A DNA stretch of 64,000 nucleotides from Paramecium octaurelia (lineage: Eukaryota; Ciliophora; Oligohymenophorea; Peniculida; Parameciidae). The DNA is taken from positions 196,013-260,012 of the forward strand of contig CAJJDP010000133.1 in NCBI GenBank assembly GCA_905182995.1, in the 5' to 3' direction. Made by a program: the position numbers and the translations under genes. Positions 24,326 to 35,590 of the stretch are shown here, one piece after another (the stretch's first letter is position 1; each line of letters begins with the position of its first letter). The notes beneath the pieces were generated by a model. The model was not told the origin of the DNA and ran no database searches. It saw only the letters and a list, made by a program, of their open reading frames with translations.

Positions 24326-27282
24326 ATGAATACGAACATAATTTTAATTTTAGAAGGAATGTAATGCATTTGGTGGATAACATTATGCGTCATTTTCTAA
24401 TAAGATCAATACATTATCATCATAGGATTGTCTTCTGCATCGATCCTCATTAAAATAGGATTGTTAATACAATTTAGAAAAAATTTAAATTCAAGTAAAC
24501 TATTAACGATGCTATTACTAATCCTCGTTGATACTGTCATCTACACTGAAATAAATCTACTCTATTACCAAGTTTTTAATCCTTTTTCTCATTATACTAA
24601 CACACTGTTCATAGCAACTAACACATATATTATTAAAGAAATGGTGTCTAAATAAATCTCATATTAATTGCTCATGTTATTTTATCCATGTTACATTATG
24701 TTGAGACTATTCTCAATTGTTTTTATCAACTTTGATTATACAATTTTAGAAAGTGTAATTATCATACTGGTGTTTGTAATTGCTAATTTTGCTGGTGAGA
24801 AATCTCTAGTCTCTGCAAAAATTCGCCTATCTTAGTAACTAAATGATGATGATCAAACAGATCGACATATACGCGATTTTAAATTTAAAAAAATAAAATA
24901 AAATGAATCCAGCCATTTTAATGAATAGTCCAAAGACAAAATGAAGATAAGGAACCTTAGCATCCATTCCAATAAACCTCAATCCTACAATGATTTGTCT
25001 TCAATCGCTAAATAAAAGGAATCTATTGATTTAGATAAATCAGACTCTTAATTTAGATTTTCCTTAGCCAAAATTTTGCAAATAATACCAGATGGAATAA
25101 TTATTCTGAATAAATAATAAAAATTGCATTTTGTCAATAAAAAATGCATTAAATTATTATAATGCAAGAATGAAGAGTTAATACTGCCAAAACTTAAAGA
25201 TTGTTTAAGAAATCAAATTATCAATATGGATAATTGTACACTTAATTAACAAACTTAAAATAACAGAAAATATGAAATGAATCAATAAGTCTTGGAAGAA
25301 ATAATAAAAAAGGCATAATAAAATAAGGTTTAAGTCGATATTTTTGATATTCTACTGAATTAAAACAAATATTTGTTTTAACTTCACTAAGGCACCTATG
25401 ATGGAGAAAAAAGCAGTGTTGAAGAATCTCCAGTCTCACAAAATAATCAAAATCAATATCATTTCAACCTTTCTTTAGAATCAAACAAATCCTTAAAGCT
25501 TAAGATCATACAAACACATATGTCTAATTAACAACTAGATTCCATTCTATAAAATGATATTTAGATCTTTGGAGATTAAATTAATCAACCTGTATTGGTG
25601 TTAATTCTATAAGATGTTACCTATAAACAAAAATTCCAAAAGGTTGAACTTAAAAATTAATAATTCTGTCATCTTCTTAAAAAATAACTGTTCCAATTAA
25701 GAACTCCTCTCAATTTGAATCAACAATACTTAAGAATTGTTAGTGATGTAACCAAGGAATAAGAATAGGAGATTACTGAAGGATTAGAATTGCTCAAGTG
25801 TTCAACTTCTTTTCTTCAATACTAAATAAACAATATTTTGGATTTTTTATCATATCAACTTAATGAATTTGCATATTTTTTCTGCAGATTCTAAATCAAT
25901 GATTTAATCGACGAGATTGAATAGGTGTTCATTCCGTATATATTTCAAAAGAAGATCTAATTTTAAATCAGATTTTCATCAAGTCTGTCTGGCAGGTATT
26001 TCAACTCTGACAAATTGCGAATAGTTTAAGTGTTGTTAAACATCCTTAATCATTAATGTAATAATATTATAAAGGGAGGGGAGGTGGGTCTAACCTTTCT
26101 AGCTAAGGATGATTTAACCATTTAGGTGATTGTTGAAAATAATTCTGTGCAAATGAACAGAAAGAAACAATTCTCATTTAATTAAATAATGCTAAAAAGC
26201 CAAGATCTGGACAGCTGTTACGACATGATGACTCATCCAGAACTAGGATTTGGATTAAACTTAGCAGCCAGATTGGCATCAGGCTTGATTGAAGAGAATA
26301 ACAATGTAGAAGTGTTATCGAATTCTGTTGATGGTAACAGCATCAGCTTTTTGATTCAGGATCAAATAAATAAAAAGTAATAAGATTCACTCTTATAAAA
26401 AGATTAAATATAAATATTCAAAAAAGAATAAGATTACATTTTGGATAAGGAATAGGATTTAATATTTAAAAAGTAATAAAATTAAATTGTGGATAAAGAA
26501 TAAGATTAAATTTAGCAAAAGGACTAAGATGAAATGTTCTAAAAGGAATAAACAAGAAATCAATCCAATACTGGTGGATTTATGCCTAGGAATAAATCTT
26601 AATCCGAATTATTGGAAGATAATTTTATTGTTAGAAAATATTGCTATTAGGATAACACTAATCAATATGAGAATTCAGAAAAGCTCATATAAAAGTCTGA
26701 AGGTTTGAAGTCATACGAAAGTCCAAATGTAATTGAGGATCACAGCGAACGAATAATCATACCTTAATCAAATTATTTTTAATTTAAATCTTTTGAAAGT
26801 CCAAGGTAAATAAGAATAAATAAGACTTTTTCATTTAAAATATCCACCTTATAATTACATGAATGCAACTCTACTTGTAAAAGGATTTTGATAGTTGAGG
26901 ATTAGATTTTTAATTAGATTGCTCTCAAAGCTACTTTAAATCATTTTGCAATATAATGTGATTAGGCATATGATGGTTATTAGGCAGTCCAAAGAGTGAA
27001 GGAAAAGCAACAAACCTCATGTCCATTTTATGATATCATATTTATGGATATAGAATTACCAGGATTGAATGGATTTGATACTTCGAAAGAAGTAAGTTTA
27101 TTTGTCTATATTAGATAATGTCATTGGGATGCAAGAAGACAGCAATTGTGATTTGTTCAGCTTACGATACGAAGGATAACTTAATGTAATTTGAACTTTC
27201 TGGGTTATGCGATTATCTACAAAAACCAATACTTTAAATTGAACTACTCTAAATTCTCAAAAAATATTAATTAGTTAAATGA
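24326..27282 (+). CDS. Degenerate hybrid histidine kinase 4 (pseudokinase with intact receiver)
   Basis: A 977-residue member of the array, with helices, PAS-like segment (PDGIIILNKQQKLHFVNK) and receiver in the usual order but a broken kinase core. The H-box region reads KKQLFQLRTPLN where the others have KSFSHELRTPLN, so the phospho-acceptor His is replaced by Phe (near 455). The N-box is LLNILNHQ, with its second Asn lost. G1 (DxGxG) is replaced by VENNSVQM. G2 remains (GFGLNLAARL). The receiver keeps LIVEDQIFNQ, FMDIELPG with the Asp near 908, CSAYD and the Lys of LQKPI. A Lys/Glu/Gln/Asp repeat is inserted between core and receiver. The intron at 27092-27114 (23 nt) is at the shared position. 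The ORF is fully open, so this is not a decayed gene. It probably acts as a phosphate receiver or decoy partner of its neighbours (inference). Its TGA overlaps the next gene's ATG. Confidence 0.9.
26375..26560 (+). repeat. Degenerate K-E/D-Q-D repeat within histidine kinase 4
   Basis: About 60 residues built from a unit of roughly 10-11 residues resembling KKEQDxIxx (for example KKEQDYILD, KEQDLIFKK, KEQDQIQQK, KDQDEMFQK). It is absent from the three sister kinases. It probably arose by replication slippage and forms a charged helical spacer before the receiver. Confidence 0.6.
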
Positions 27283-28961
27283 TTATTGTTTTATTATGTC
27301 TAATTACTTTCTGTAATTCAATTGAGATATATGTTAATACAATAAGACCCAAAGATAATCCTTCAGAGACTTACACGTATTACGAGTTGCCGTATTGTAA
27401 GCCGAGTGATTTTGAGGAAGTGATTGAATCTTTGGGACAATCATTATCTGGTGATAAATAGATGACTTCGGTTTACAAGTTCAATTCAAAGGAGAAGATA
27501 GAAGATAAACAGGTATGTGACAGAAATTTTACAAAAGCGGAACTGAGAAAATGGATCGATGCAATAGATTAAGAATACAAAATCGAGTTTTATTTGGCAG
27601 ATTTTGCAATGCATGATATAGTGGGCAGATTTTATGATGGGCAATATTATCTGAAGAATAGAATCACATTTAATCTGTATGTGTCGAATGACTCTCGATT
27701 GATGTATGCTAATATCACAACGAATGATAAGGATTTTATATCAATAAATTCATAAGAGGAGAAGAAGGAGATTGGATTCTACTACACAGTCTAGATCAAA
27801 TAGTATAATGAGACAATGGTCGTCCATGATCACAGCGTCAAGTGGAATCTGTTAATTTTCAAAAGCATCTTAATTTTAGTGTTGGTCATAATTGTCAGCC
27901 AAGTGTTGAGGAGATCAATATTAAGTGATTACAGTAATATCCCTGATGAAGAGAATGAGATTGAACCTTAAGGATGGAAGGCAATCAAGATTGAATCGTT
28001 GATGCCTCCAACCAACCGTATCGTGTTTTCTGCATTACTTGGAACAGGCATTCATTTTTTGATAACAATTCTGATTTTGTTAATATTGGGGTCATTTGAT
28101 TTGTTTGAAACTCATAAGGGGTCTATAAAATCAGCAGGAATCATCATATATAGTTTTGGCGGATGTATTTGAATGCATTATTAATTTGTGTAGCAATCAA
28201 CGGGTATTATACGGGGAAGTTCTATAAGTTTTATGGAGGCAAGAGTTGGTTATTGAATTTGTTCATAGCAGCAGCACTTTTTCCGATATCTGCAATGTCA
28301 ATTCTCTTTATTATTGATGTGCTTTCATTCTTGTTCGGAACAACATCCACTCTCTCATTTACAGCAGTATTTTCAGTTGGATTCATTCTAACAGTAGTGT
28401 ACTTGCCCTTGACTTTGATAGGAGGCGTTTCAGGTCGATTGAGAACCATAGATGAGTTGTTTGAAAAAAGGTTGAAGAAGAAAGTGCTCATCTCTAATTA
28501 TTAGTTTCTATCAAGTGGGTGCTTATATGGAATTGTGCCGTTTATGTAAATTGAAACATTTAAGTTATAGATCGATCATTATGGAACTGTATTACATTTT
28601 AGAAAGTACATGGAGTGATCAATAATTTGAGTAATACACCTTGTTGATCTTTTCCTATATTCAATTATTGATTATAGTAGGTTGTCTATCTATTATCCAA
28701 ACTTATAAGCAATTGAATCAGGGCAATTATAATTGGCAATGGATATCATTCATCAATGGAGGACAATGCATCATATACATCTTCGGATTTATCTTCTTTT
28801 ATTATTACTTTGTGAATATGCATGGGTTCTTTTAATTTTTATTCTATTTTGCAGAAAGCATATTGGCATGTTTTGTCTTATGGCTGATGTTGGGATTTGT
28901 GAGTTATTGGATATCATTGAAATTTGTGATTTATATTTATTCATAAAATAAGATTTAATGA
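27279..28961 (+). CDS. TM9SF / nonaspanin (EMP70) family protein
   Basis: Nine-helix Golgi/endosomal membrane protein of 542 residues; family members affect sorting and transport of multipass cargo. The signal peptide MIIVLLCLITFCNSIEIY is followed by the luminal domain (YYELPYCKPS, FYLADFAMHDIVG, YYLKNRITFNLYV). A cytosolic loop (PQGWKAIKIESLMPP) precedes the helical block, which has the family patterns INGYYTGKFYK, LRTIDELFEKRLKK, GNYNWQWISFINGG and FFYYYFVNMHGFF. Introns are at 28165-28193 (29 nt) and 28546-28570 (25 nt); both are needed and give 543 codons. The size suits the TM9SF1/3 branch. The start codon lies inside the stop of histidine kinase 4 (ATGA), and the signal peptide makes this start convincing. 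Confidence 0.93.
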
Positions 28962-29267
28962 CCGATATTAAACTTAAATATAATTATGTAACAAGAAGTG
29001 CAATGCAAAACGAATTGATTGAATGGATTTCTAAAACACTTAGTAATATATGACATCTCTTTTAGTTAATTTGCACTGAAATTTATAAGAAATTCTAAAT
29101 ATTCCAATTTATTCCACTTGGAATCCTAGAATTCTATAATCAGTACTGAAAACTATCAAATTTCTGCTTTATATTTTACTTACACATTGTAATAGATCAG
29201 AATTGTTGTTAGAATTATACTTCTATTAATATGAATATATTCTTATTTAATTATTAATTTATTTATC
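28962..29267. other. Short intergenic region
   Basis: About 300 AT-rich bases between the TM9SF gene and the next same-strand gene. No coding frame, repeat or RNA gene recognised; presumably terminator and promoter. Confidence 0.5.
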
Positions 29268-30260
29268 ATGTCAATAACTGTTTCAACTTGTTAGCAAATT
29301 TGTGGATCACCACTCAATCACAGTACTGCTAAAAACTTATGGACATTTTCTAAATCAGATAGATTTGGCAGTCTTGCAAATCCTGTTAAGTATTGGATGT
29401 GAATTTAAAATTAGTTGTGGGAAGGCTTTCTATGACTTACCAACTCAGATTGATAAGCGATCGGCTGGAATAGGCAAAGGAACAAAGTAAAAAGATTTAA
29501 ATATTTATAAAGAACTGATTTTACAAAAGTAGCCTTTACAACTCCATCTCCATAATAATACAATATTACAAGTGATGTTGAGGTCAATCAAAAGAAGGGG
29601 AAGGGAAATAAATTTGGCATGAGTCGAGAGAAAATGGCAAGCACAGGAATTCTAGGAAATTTAAATTCAAAGACTCCAGGTAGATTTACCATATATCATT
29701 CTAGCTCCTGGAACCTATGATTTGGGTTCAACCTTGAGCGACGTACGTTACACTATGAGATAGAGACCCAAGACCAATTTTATGGTTTTAACTGGCAAAG
29801 AGATCCCAGGACCAGGAACTTACGAGTCATTACCAGCTGTAAATCCAGTTGGCAAGTATCCCATATCAAAATACAATAACTCTTGTGCTACCTTGTTCAA
29901 TCCCAAGAATTCTAAGAGATTTGTTAAGGATTTTTGTAAACATCCAATAATTTATTAGAACAGCCACTAACTTGTATGCTCCAGGACCAGGAACTTATCC
30001 AGTAGACAAGACAGGAATTCAAAAGGATGGGCACTATTTTATTTCAAAATTTCACTCATCGAATGTTAGGAGTTTTCCAAAGGAATCCAGAAGAACAGGA
30101 TCAGTTGGCAAAGGTACTATGATTATTATGAACCTTTGCATCAGCTGGAACACCAGCCCCAGGCAGTTATAGGTTGCCATCCGAATTCGGGTATTACGAA
30201 TCAAGAAACAAAGCCAATAGAAGTGCAGGAGACATGGGAGAAGCCAAACCTTAATAATGA
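29268..30260 (+). CDS. Sperm-tail PG-rich repeat (SHIPPO-type) protein
   Basis: A 285-residue protein with Pro-Gly-rich STPGR repeats: APGTYDLGSTL, IPGPGTYESLP, APGPGTYPVDKTG and APGSYRLPSEF. In other eukaryotes STPGR proteins bind axonemal or cortical microtubules, some as microtubule inner proteins, so a ciliary location is likely. Five introns are needed: 29390-29414, 29487-29512, 29680-29704, 29936-29963 and 30114-30144 (31 nt). They give 286 codons without an internal stop. The third intron falls inside a PG repeat, as happens when repeats and exons duplicate together. The last two introns have less regular 3' ends and are the least certain. Confidence 0.83.
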
Positions 30261-30581
30261 TTATCATATTAAATATGAATATATAAGTATTGATTTAAGT
30301 ACTCAAATCATTTTTAGAAATGACTTTTACTATATTAAATGACCATATGGTAATTCTAGGATTCCTAAATGATTAAAATTATCTTTCGTATGAGACTATG
30401 ATGAAAATAGTTTGTAAATACAACATAGTTTTACAACCAATTTACACTCTTAAGTAAAGTACTTCCAATTATTAAATGACTTATATCCTAATTGATATAT
30501 TTTGTTGCAAATTTGCCTACTAAAATTAATGAATCACATTAAATAAACATATAATTTTAATAATAAATATTTAACGACTTC
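30261..30581. other. Short intergenic region
   Basis: About 320 AT-rich bases between two same-strand genes. Nothing beyond likely terminator and promoter sequence is visible. Confidence 0.5.
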
Positions 30582-32656
30582 ATGGATTAACAGATAAACT
30601 ACTACCAAACTCAATAATTCCAAGAACCCAACCAAGATCCACATAAATCATAAAGGTCCTAATCCAATACAAGGGATCTCTTGACATCTCCCAATATTGT
30701 ATATGTCACCAGAGCCATTCCTCAACAACAAACTCAACCTCCTATTAGATTGGAAACCCAGCAATTGAAACCCTCATAATCTTAATATAATATTAAGGTT
30801 TAAGAGATAGTTAAAGTGATTGAGCCATCCAGAGAAGAACTTGAGTTTTATAAAAATAAGTGTTCCCTCTATGAAAAATAAATCCAGGAACTTACAAATG
30901 AAGTCCACAGATTCAAAAGCACTTGTCAAGAGAAAGTCACCTATATTGAAGACACTCATAGAGTTTAACAATTAGAAACCAACCTATAATAATATTAAAT
31001 TGAACTCAATAGAGTAAATACTCTCCTTAGAGAAACTACTAATGAATCAGAATAATTAAAGATCAAAGTATCTCAAATGACTCAATAATTTATGGCAATT
31101 CAATAGAATCAAGTTGAATATGAGAGAATTAAAAAGAGTTCTTAAGATAATGAACAATATTGGTAGAATGAAATCCAAAGATTGAATGTGCTTGTCTCTT
31201 AAAGTCAATCCCAATTACAGTAAATGCAAAAGACCTTAATTGAAAGTAAAAAGTACGAGCAATCATACATCCAATAATAGTAAGTACAAAATTAATTGAC
31301 GACTGAACTTGAAAGAATTACTGCTCTACTTAAACAGAAATCAGAAGAATATGATCAATCCAAATAAACATACATTAAAGAGATTGAGATTCTATCTAAG
31401 CGTTTGAGGGACTCTGAATCAGAAAATTAGGATCTTAAGAATAGAGAAGTCAATTATAAATAGAACATAGATAATTAATACAGGGAGAATTAAAGTCTTT
31501 CAGATAAATATATGAATGAAATGCTCAACAAAAATGATGAGATTTCAAAACTGTAATCCATTATTCAAACTCTTCAAATGACTCTATAGGATACCTCCAA
31601 ATATCAGGAGTATGAAATCAGATCCAAATTATAAAATGAAGAAATTAACAATCTTAATCAAAGAATCAGAAGTAAATAGGATGAATTAGATAAATGCAAA
31701 TAATAGCTAATGATTTATCAGAATTAAATATAGGAATATCAGAAGTATACAGATTATGAAATCAAATATTAAAATCTGGCTTAGGAATTCGATAGAGTCA
31801 ACAATTCATTAATGATCAAATTATAAGAAAACGATCAATTAAGAAATTGCATTGCCAAATTATAGATCACTCTTAATGATCATTACAAAGTTGACGATTA
31901 TGAAAATAAAATTGGATTATAAAATCAAGAAATTGATAGATTGCATTAAAGTCTCTAACACAAAACAGAAGAAATAGACAGGCTGATAAATGAAAATAAT
32001 AGAATGTCATCAATTATGAGATAGAGAAATGAGGAATTAGAAAATTTGAAATTCAAATTATAAGATATATCTTAATTGAAGGAATATCAATAAAAGTTTG
32101 CCTTACTCAGTACTGAAATCGAGAGATTGACTGTTCAATTGAGAAATAAGAATGAGGAGATAGAGAAGGTTAGATAACAATTTTCTTAATTCCAATTAAG
32201 CGAAGCTCACAAGTTAAAAGAATTAGAATAAAAGAATGTAGTTTATTCTACTGAAATAGAGAGATTGAGTAATTTATTGAAAATTAAATTATAAGAAATA
32301 GAATCAAATAAAATGAGCATCAAATAATTATAAGAAGAATGTGAGAATCAAAAAATCAAATTAATCAATCAATTAGATGTAACTACTTACAATGAAAGAA
32401 TTACACAGCTTAATTAAGAGGTTGAATCTTGGAAGGCCTAATTTATTAATTTAAATAGAGAATACCATAAGCAATAAGAATAACTGATATTATCAAATGC
32501 TGAACTTGATACATTTAAGAAACAGAAAAATGGATCTTTTAGAGTAAATATTATTTCTATTTATTTTAGGTTGAGTCCTACGAAATTGTCAAAGAAAATC
32601 AAAATTCTAAAATTTCCTAGTATCAGTACGGAACATTAACCACTAGAAATATATGA
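30582..32656 (+). CDS. Long coiled-coil protein
   Basis: A 682-residue protein. A disordered Gln/Pro/Ser head (residues 1-85) is followed by almost unbroken coiled coil, rich in Gln, Glu, Lys, Leu and Asn with heptad spacing to about 655. There are internal near-repeats of the type IxRLxxxL (for example NEEINNLNQRIRS, NQEIDRLHQSL, EIERLSNLL). One 26-nt intron (32544-32569) precedes the short non-coiled tail, which ends TTRNI. No motor, kinase or membrane motif is visible. Such proteins in ciliates are often part of basal bodies, striated rootlets or the cortex, but nothing here fixes a location. Its many Gln are mainly TAA/TAG, so a standard-code reading would shatter it. Confidence 0.85.
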
Positions 32657-33305
32657 GTATCCAAAATTATACTATTAAATTATATATAAATTAAATATTT
32701 ATGATTTGATTTAAGTGTCCTGATAGAGATATCTTAAGTTATATCTTTAAATTATAATATGCATAATAAAAGGTGGTTGAAATGGAAATTGGCAATTAAA
32801 AATGTCATTCGATGTATAAGCTTATTAAGAAAATAATGCAAATAAAACGATATATGGCAATTTAAATTGCAAAACTTGGATTAATAAAACTTGCATAAGC
32901 AGGATAATAGGATAAATATATATTTGTTAAAATGAGTGAGAGCCCTAATTCTAAAAAGTAAGAATAAAGTATACTGGAGAATAATAAAATGCGAGAAAGA
33001 AATTGATTTTATTTGATAAGGGAAATGAAATGCATAAAAGAGAAGTAAAAAAGGAAATGAGATAATTAAAATTAAAATTTTAAATCAATACTTAAAGTTT
33101 ATTAACTGTTATTCAGCTATGCTAGATTTGTTATGATAAGGTATAAAATCAAAACATGAAGTTATGTATTTTATTTAATATATATAAAATTTTTAATTTT
33201 TTGATGAAAAAGTTATACTATATGATTCCGTTTTTATTTTATAATGTAATATCTGACTAACTTAAAATCATTATGAACTTTGCAATCTTAAATAATATTA
33301 AATAT
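32657..33305. other. Intergenic region without a convincing gene
   Basis: About 650 bases. A TGA-bounded frame of about 75 codons (start 32780) exists but shows no protein-like pattern and is within chance expectation when only TGA stops. No RNA gene or repeat seen. Confidence 0.45.
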
Positions 33306-34011
33306 ATGAATCGAATCAGCTCTCCTAATTAGACTTGTTAACTCAGTTTAAAAGAACAATCTAAAGTTTAATGTCCATTTAAGCCTAAAATACCATATGA
33401 TTACTAAAATACATTTTTCTAAGCTTTCGGTTAAGCCAGCTATCTGAGAAAGTAGCCTTAAGATCGTTTGAAAAATAACACGTTCAAGATAGATGATAAT
33501 GATAAATAGTGTTGTGAAAAATTTGAATAAATATCGCAATATTATGAATCTACTTTACAATCTCAAATTGTTACTATGATCTAATTAAATGAGCTAATCG
33601 ATTAGCATACAAATCTTCTGGAAACATATCTGAAAAAGCAAAAAGTTCATATTGATTACTAAAAATTGCCATTTGTATTTTCAGAATAAAAAGATCCCGC
33701 TTAATAATGGAAATAGAAATGGGAGCAAGAGAACAAGCTGAATTGTCAAAGAGATTATAAAATAAAGTTTTAATATAAAATAATATAAAAATAGCGAGCT
33801 GAAATAAAAGATAGAAGGCCTTTAAGAAATGCTGGTGCAGACAGATACTTATACAATTACTTTGGAGTTGGAATCCTGGAAAAACAAATATGAAAATTTA
33901 GTGGGCCTTCACAAGGAAACAGCAGATAAACTAAAAGGATTAGAGGAGGAGTTGAAATAAATGAATTAGACGACGCCAGTTGATGAAAGTCTTTCTACAG
34001 TAGATATTTGA
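33306..34011 (+). CDS. Hypothetical coiled-coil protein
   Basis: A 225-residue protein, unrecognised. The N-terminal third is Pro/Cys/Gln-containing (PFKPKIPYDYQNTF) and the rest is helical, with two coiled segments (YYESTLQSQIVTMIQLNE and ELESWKNKYENLVGLH). A 28-nt intron (33767-33794) joins the two frames; its 5' end is GTTTT rather than the usual GTA, so that junction is a little uncertain. The result is 226 codons exactly. It ends 157 bases before the convergent kinase gene. Confidence 0.65.
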
Positions 34012-34168
34012 GTTATATTGTATTTAGAAGAAGACTACAGTAACTACGAATAGAAGAAGGTTAACCAAAAAAGTGGAGAATTGAGTTTTTAAAAATTGAT
34101 TTAATAATATTATTTTGATATACGGAATAATATGCGATAGGTTAATATATTAAACGTGATAACAAAAT

Positions 34169-35395
34169 TCATTTGATAAGAAATGTTCGATTTAATGAAG
34201 ATCTTCTTCTTAGATTTTATTCATAATAGTAATCGTCAAAAGCATTTAGGTTTTGAGAGATCAAGAAGCCTGTTTGGCTTATGATTAATTGATTTTCTTG
34301 ATCCTCATAATGAATCTGAGAGACATCAAAGTTGTCGTTATTCAAAGGGACATAGGGTGCTTGTAAGGCTTTATTAATTAGTTTATCCCAAGAATAATCT
34401 CTAAGCCATGGATGATTTCTTACATTTGTTAATCTATGAGATGGCTTTCGTTATATCAACTTATTGATAAAATCAATAGCATCCAAAGACCAACCTTCTA
34501 ATTTCTGTTTAATTTGAGCCTATTTGGCAAGAATAGCATCCCTGATTTCTTTTCTATTTTACCCATAATAAGGCCTCTTCCCTAGCATTAACTCATATGC
34601 TATCACTCCCAAGGAATAAAAGTCTGCTGGTATACCATGTTCCAATCCGCACATGACTTCTGGAGCCATGTATCCTGGAGTTCCACTTGTATCAATTTGC
34701 ATATTGTCCAATTTCCTTGCCACCCCCAAATCTGTAATTCTGACATAGCCTTTGGAGTCTAGGACTAAATTTTCTGGTTTGAGATCTCTGTGAATAATGC
34801 GATGAGAATGTAAATATTCCAAACCCACAATGACACAACAAACAATGAACTCTTATATTGGTCAAATTATACTTGTTTATTCTTCATTAAATCTTCTGTT
34901 TCGTCCCAGATGATATCTTAAATCTCCTCCCTGTAAGTAATCCAATACTAAATAGATGTTCTGTTTATCTTGGAAGGCTGCAATTGCATTAACAATAAAT
35001 GAGTGATTGAGGTTTTATAATAATCGCAATTCATTGATAACTGAAGCCACACTCCGTTTATAGATTACTAAGGCCTTGCTCATTTCTTTCATGGCATAAT
35101 ATTGCGATTTGTAAGTGACTTTCCAAACCTTTCCGAAACCACCAATCCCAATAACATATTAAAGTTGAAAATGTTTTCTACTCAACGAAGGTAGCATAGA
35201 CTGTTATATTTAGGGTTGCTTTGTAGTGTATTCAAATGAATTGTGCCTAGAATTCAAAACTAATCTGATGGGAGAGTTATTCGTTGTCTTTTTCTCTTTT
35301 GAGTTGTATCTGGTCTGATTTTCTGGTTTAAAGAGAACTCTTCCTAAAGAAGATCCTGGTTTTGAATTTCTATACGGGGATGTATGTTTACGCAT
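34169..35395 (-). CDS. AGC-type Ser/Thr protein kinase, STK32/YANK-like
   Basis: A 401-residue protein kinase that phosphorylates Ser/Thr of unknown targets. A basic Ser/Arg-rich head precedes the catalytic domain. Its motifs are GIGGFGKVWK (ATP loop), YYAMKEMSK with the Lys near 102, YLQGGDLRYHL, HRDLKPENLVL near 193, ITDLGVAR (DLG in place of DFG), SGTPGYMAPEV and DFYSLGVIAYELMLGKRPYYG. The GGDLRYHL stretch and the kinase-domain start resemble the STK32 (YANK) group. The tail ends LRRRSSLNRTFLIK. One 21-nt intron (34852-34872), the joint shortest here, sits just before the catalytic loop and ends AAG. Removing it gives 402 codons. Confidence 0.88.
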
Positions 35396-35590
35396 ATAAA
35401 TTTATTTACTTATTAGTTTTTTTACAAATATATTTTGATCAATTTTAAATAGAGTAATATTTGTTGAATGCTCTCATTCCTCTCAAACTATTCTGTGTTC
35501 TCCTGATCTCCTGTATACTAACAAGGCACTTAATAATATTCAAACAATAAATAAGACAACAAATTAATATAATTTTATCATAAAATTAAT

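Noticed and set aside
15125..27282. Bacterial contamination or horizontal transfer of the histidine kinases
   Set aside because: They use TAA/TAG as Gln, contain ciliate-size introns and share base composition with their neighbours; hybrid histidine kinases are established in ciliates.
32780..33008. 75-codon frame between two coiled-coil genes
   Set aside because: No protein-like pattern, no conserved motif, and well within chance length when only TGA terminates.
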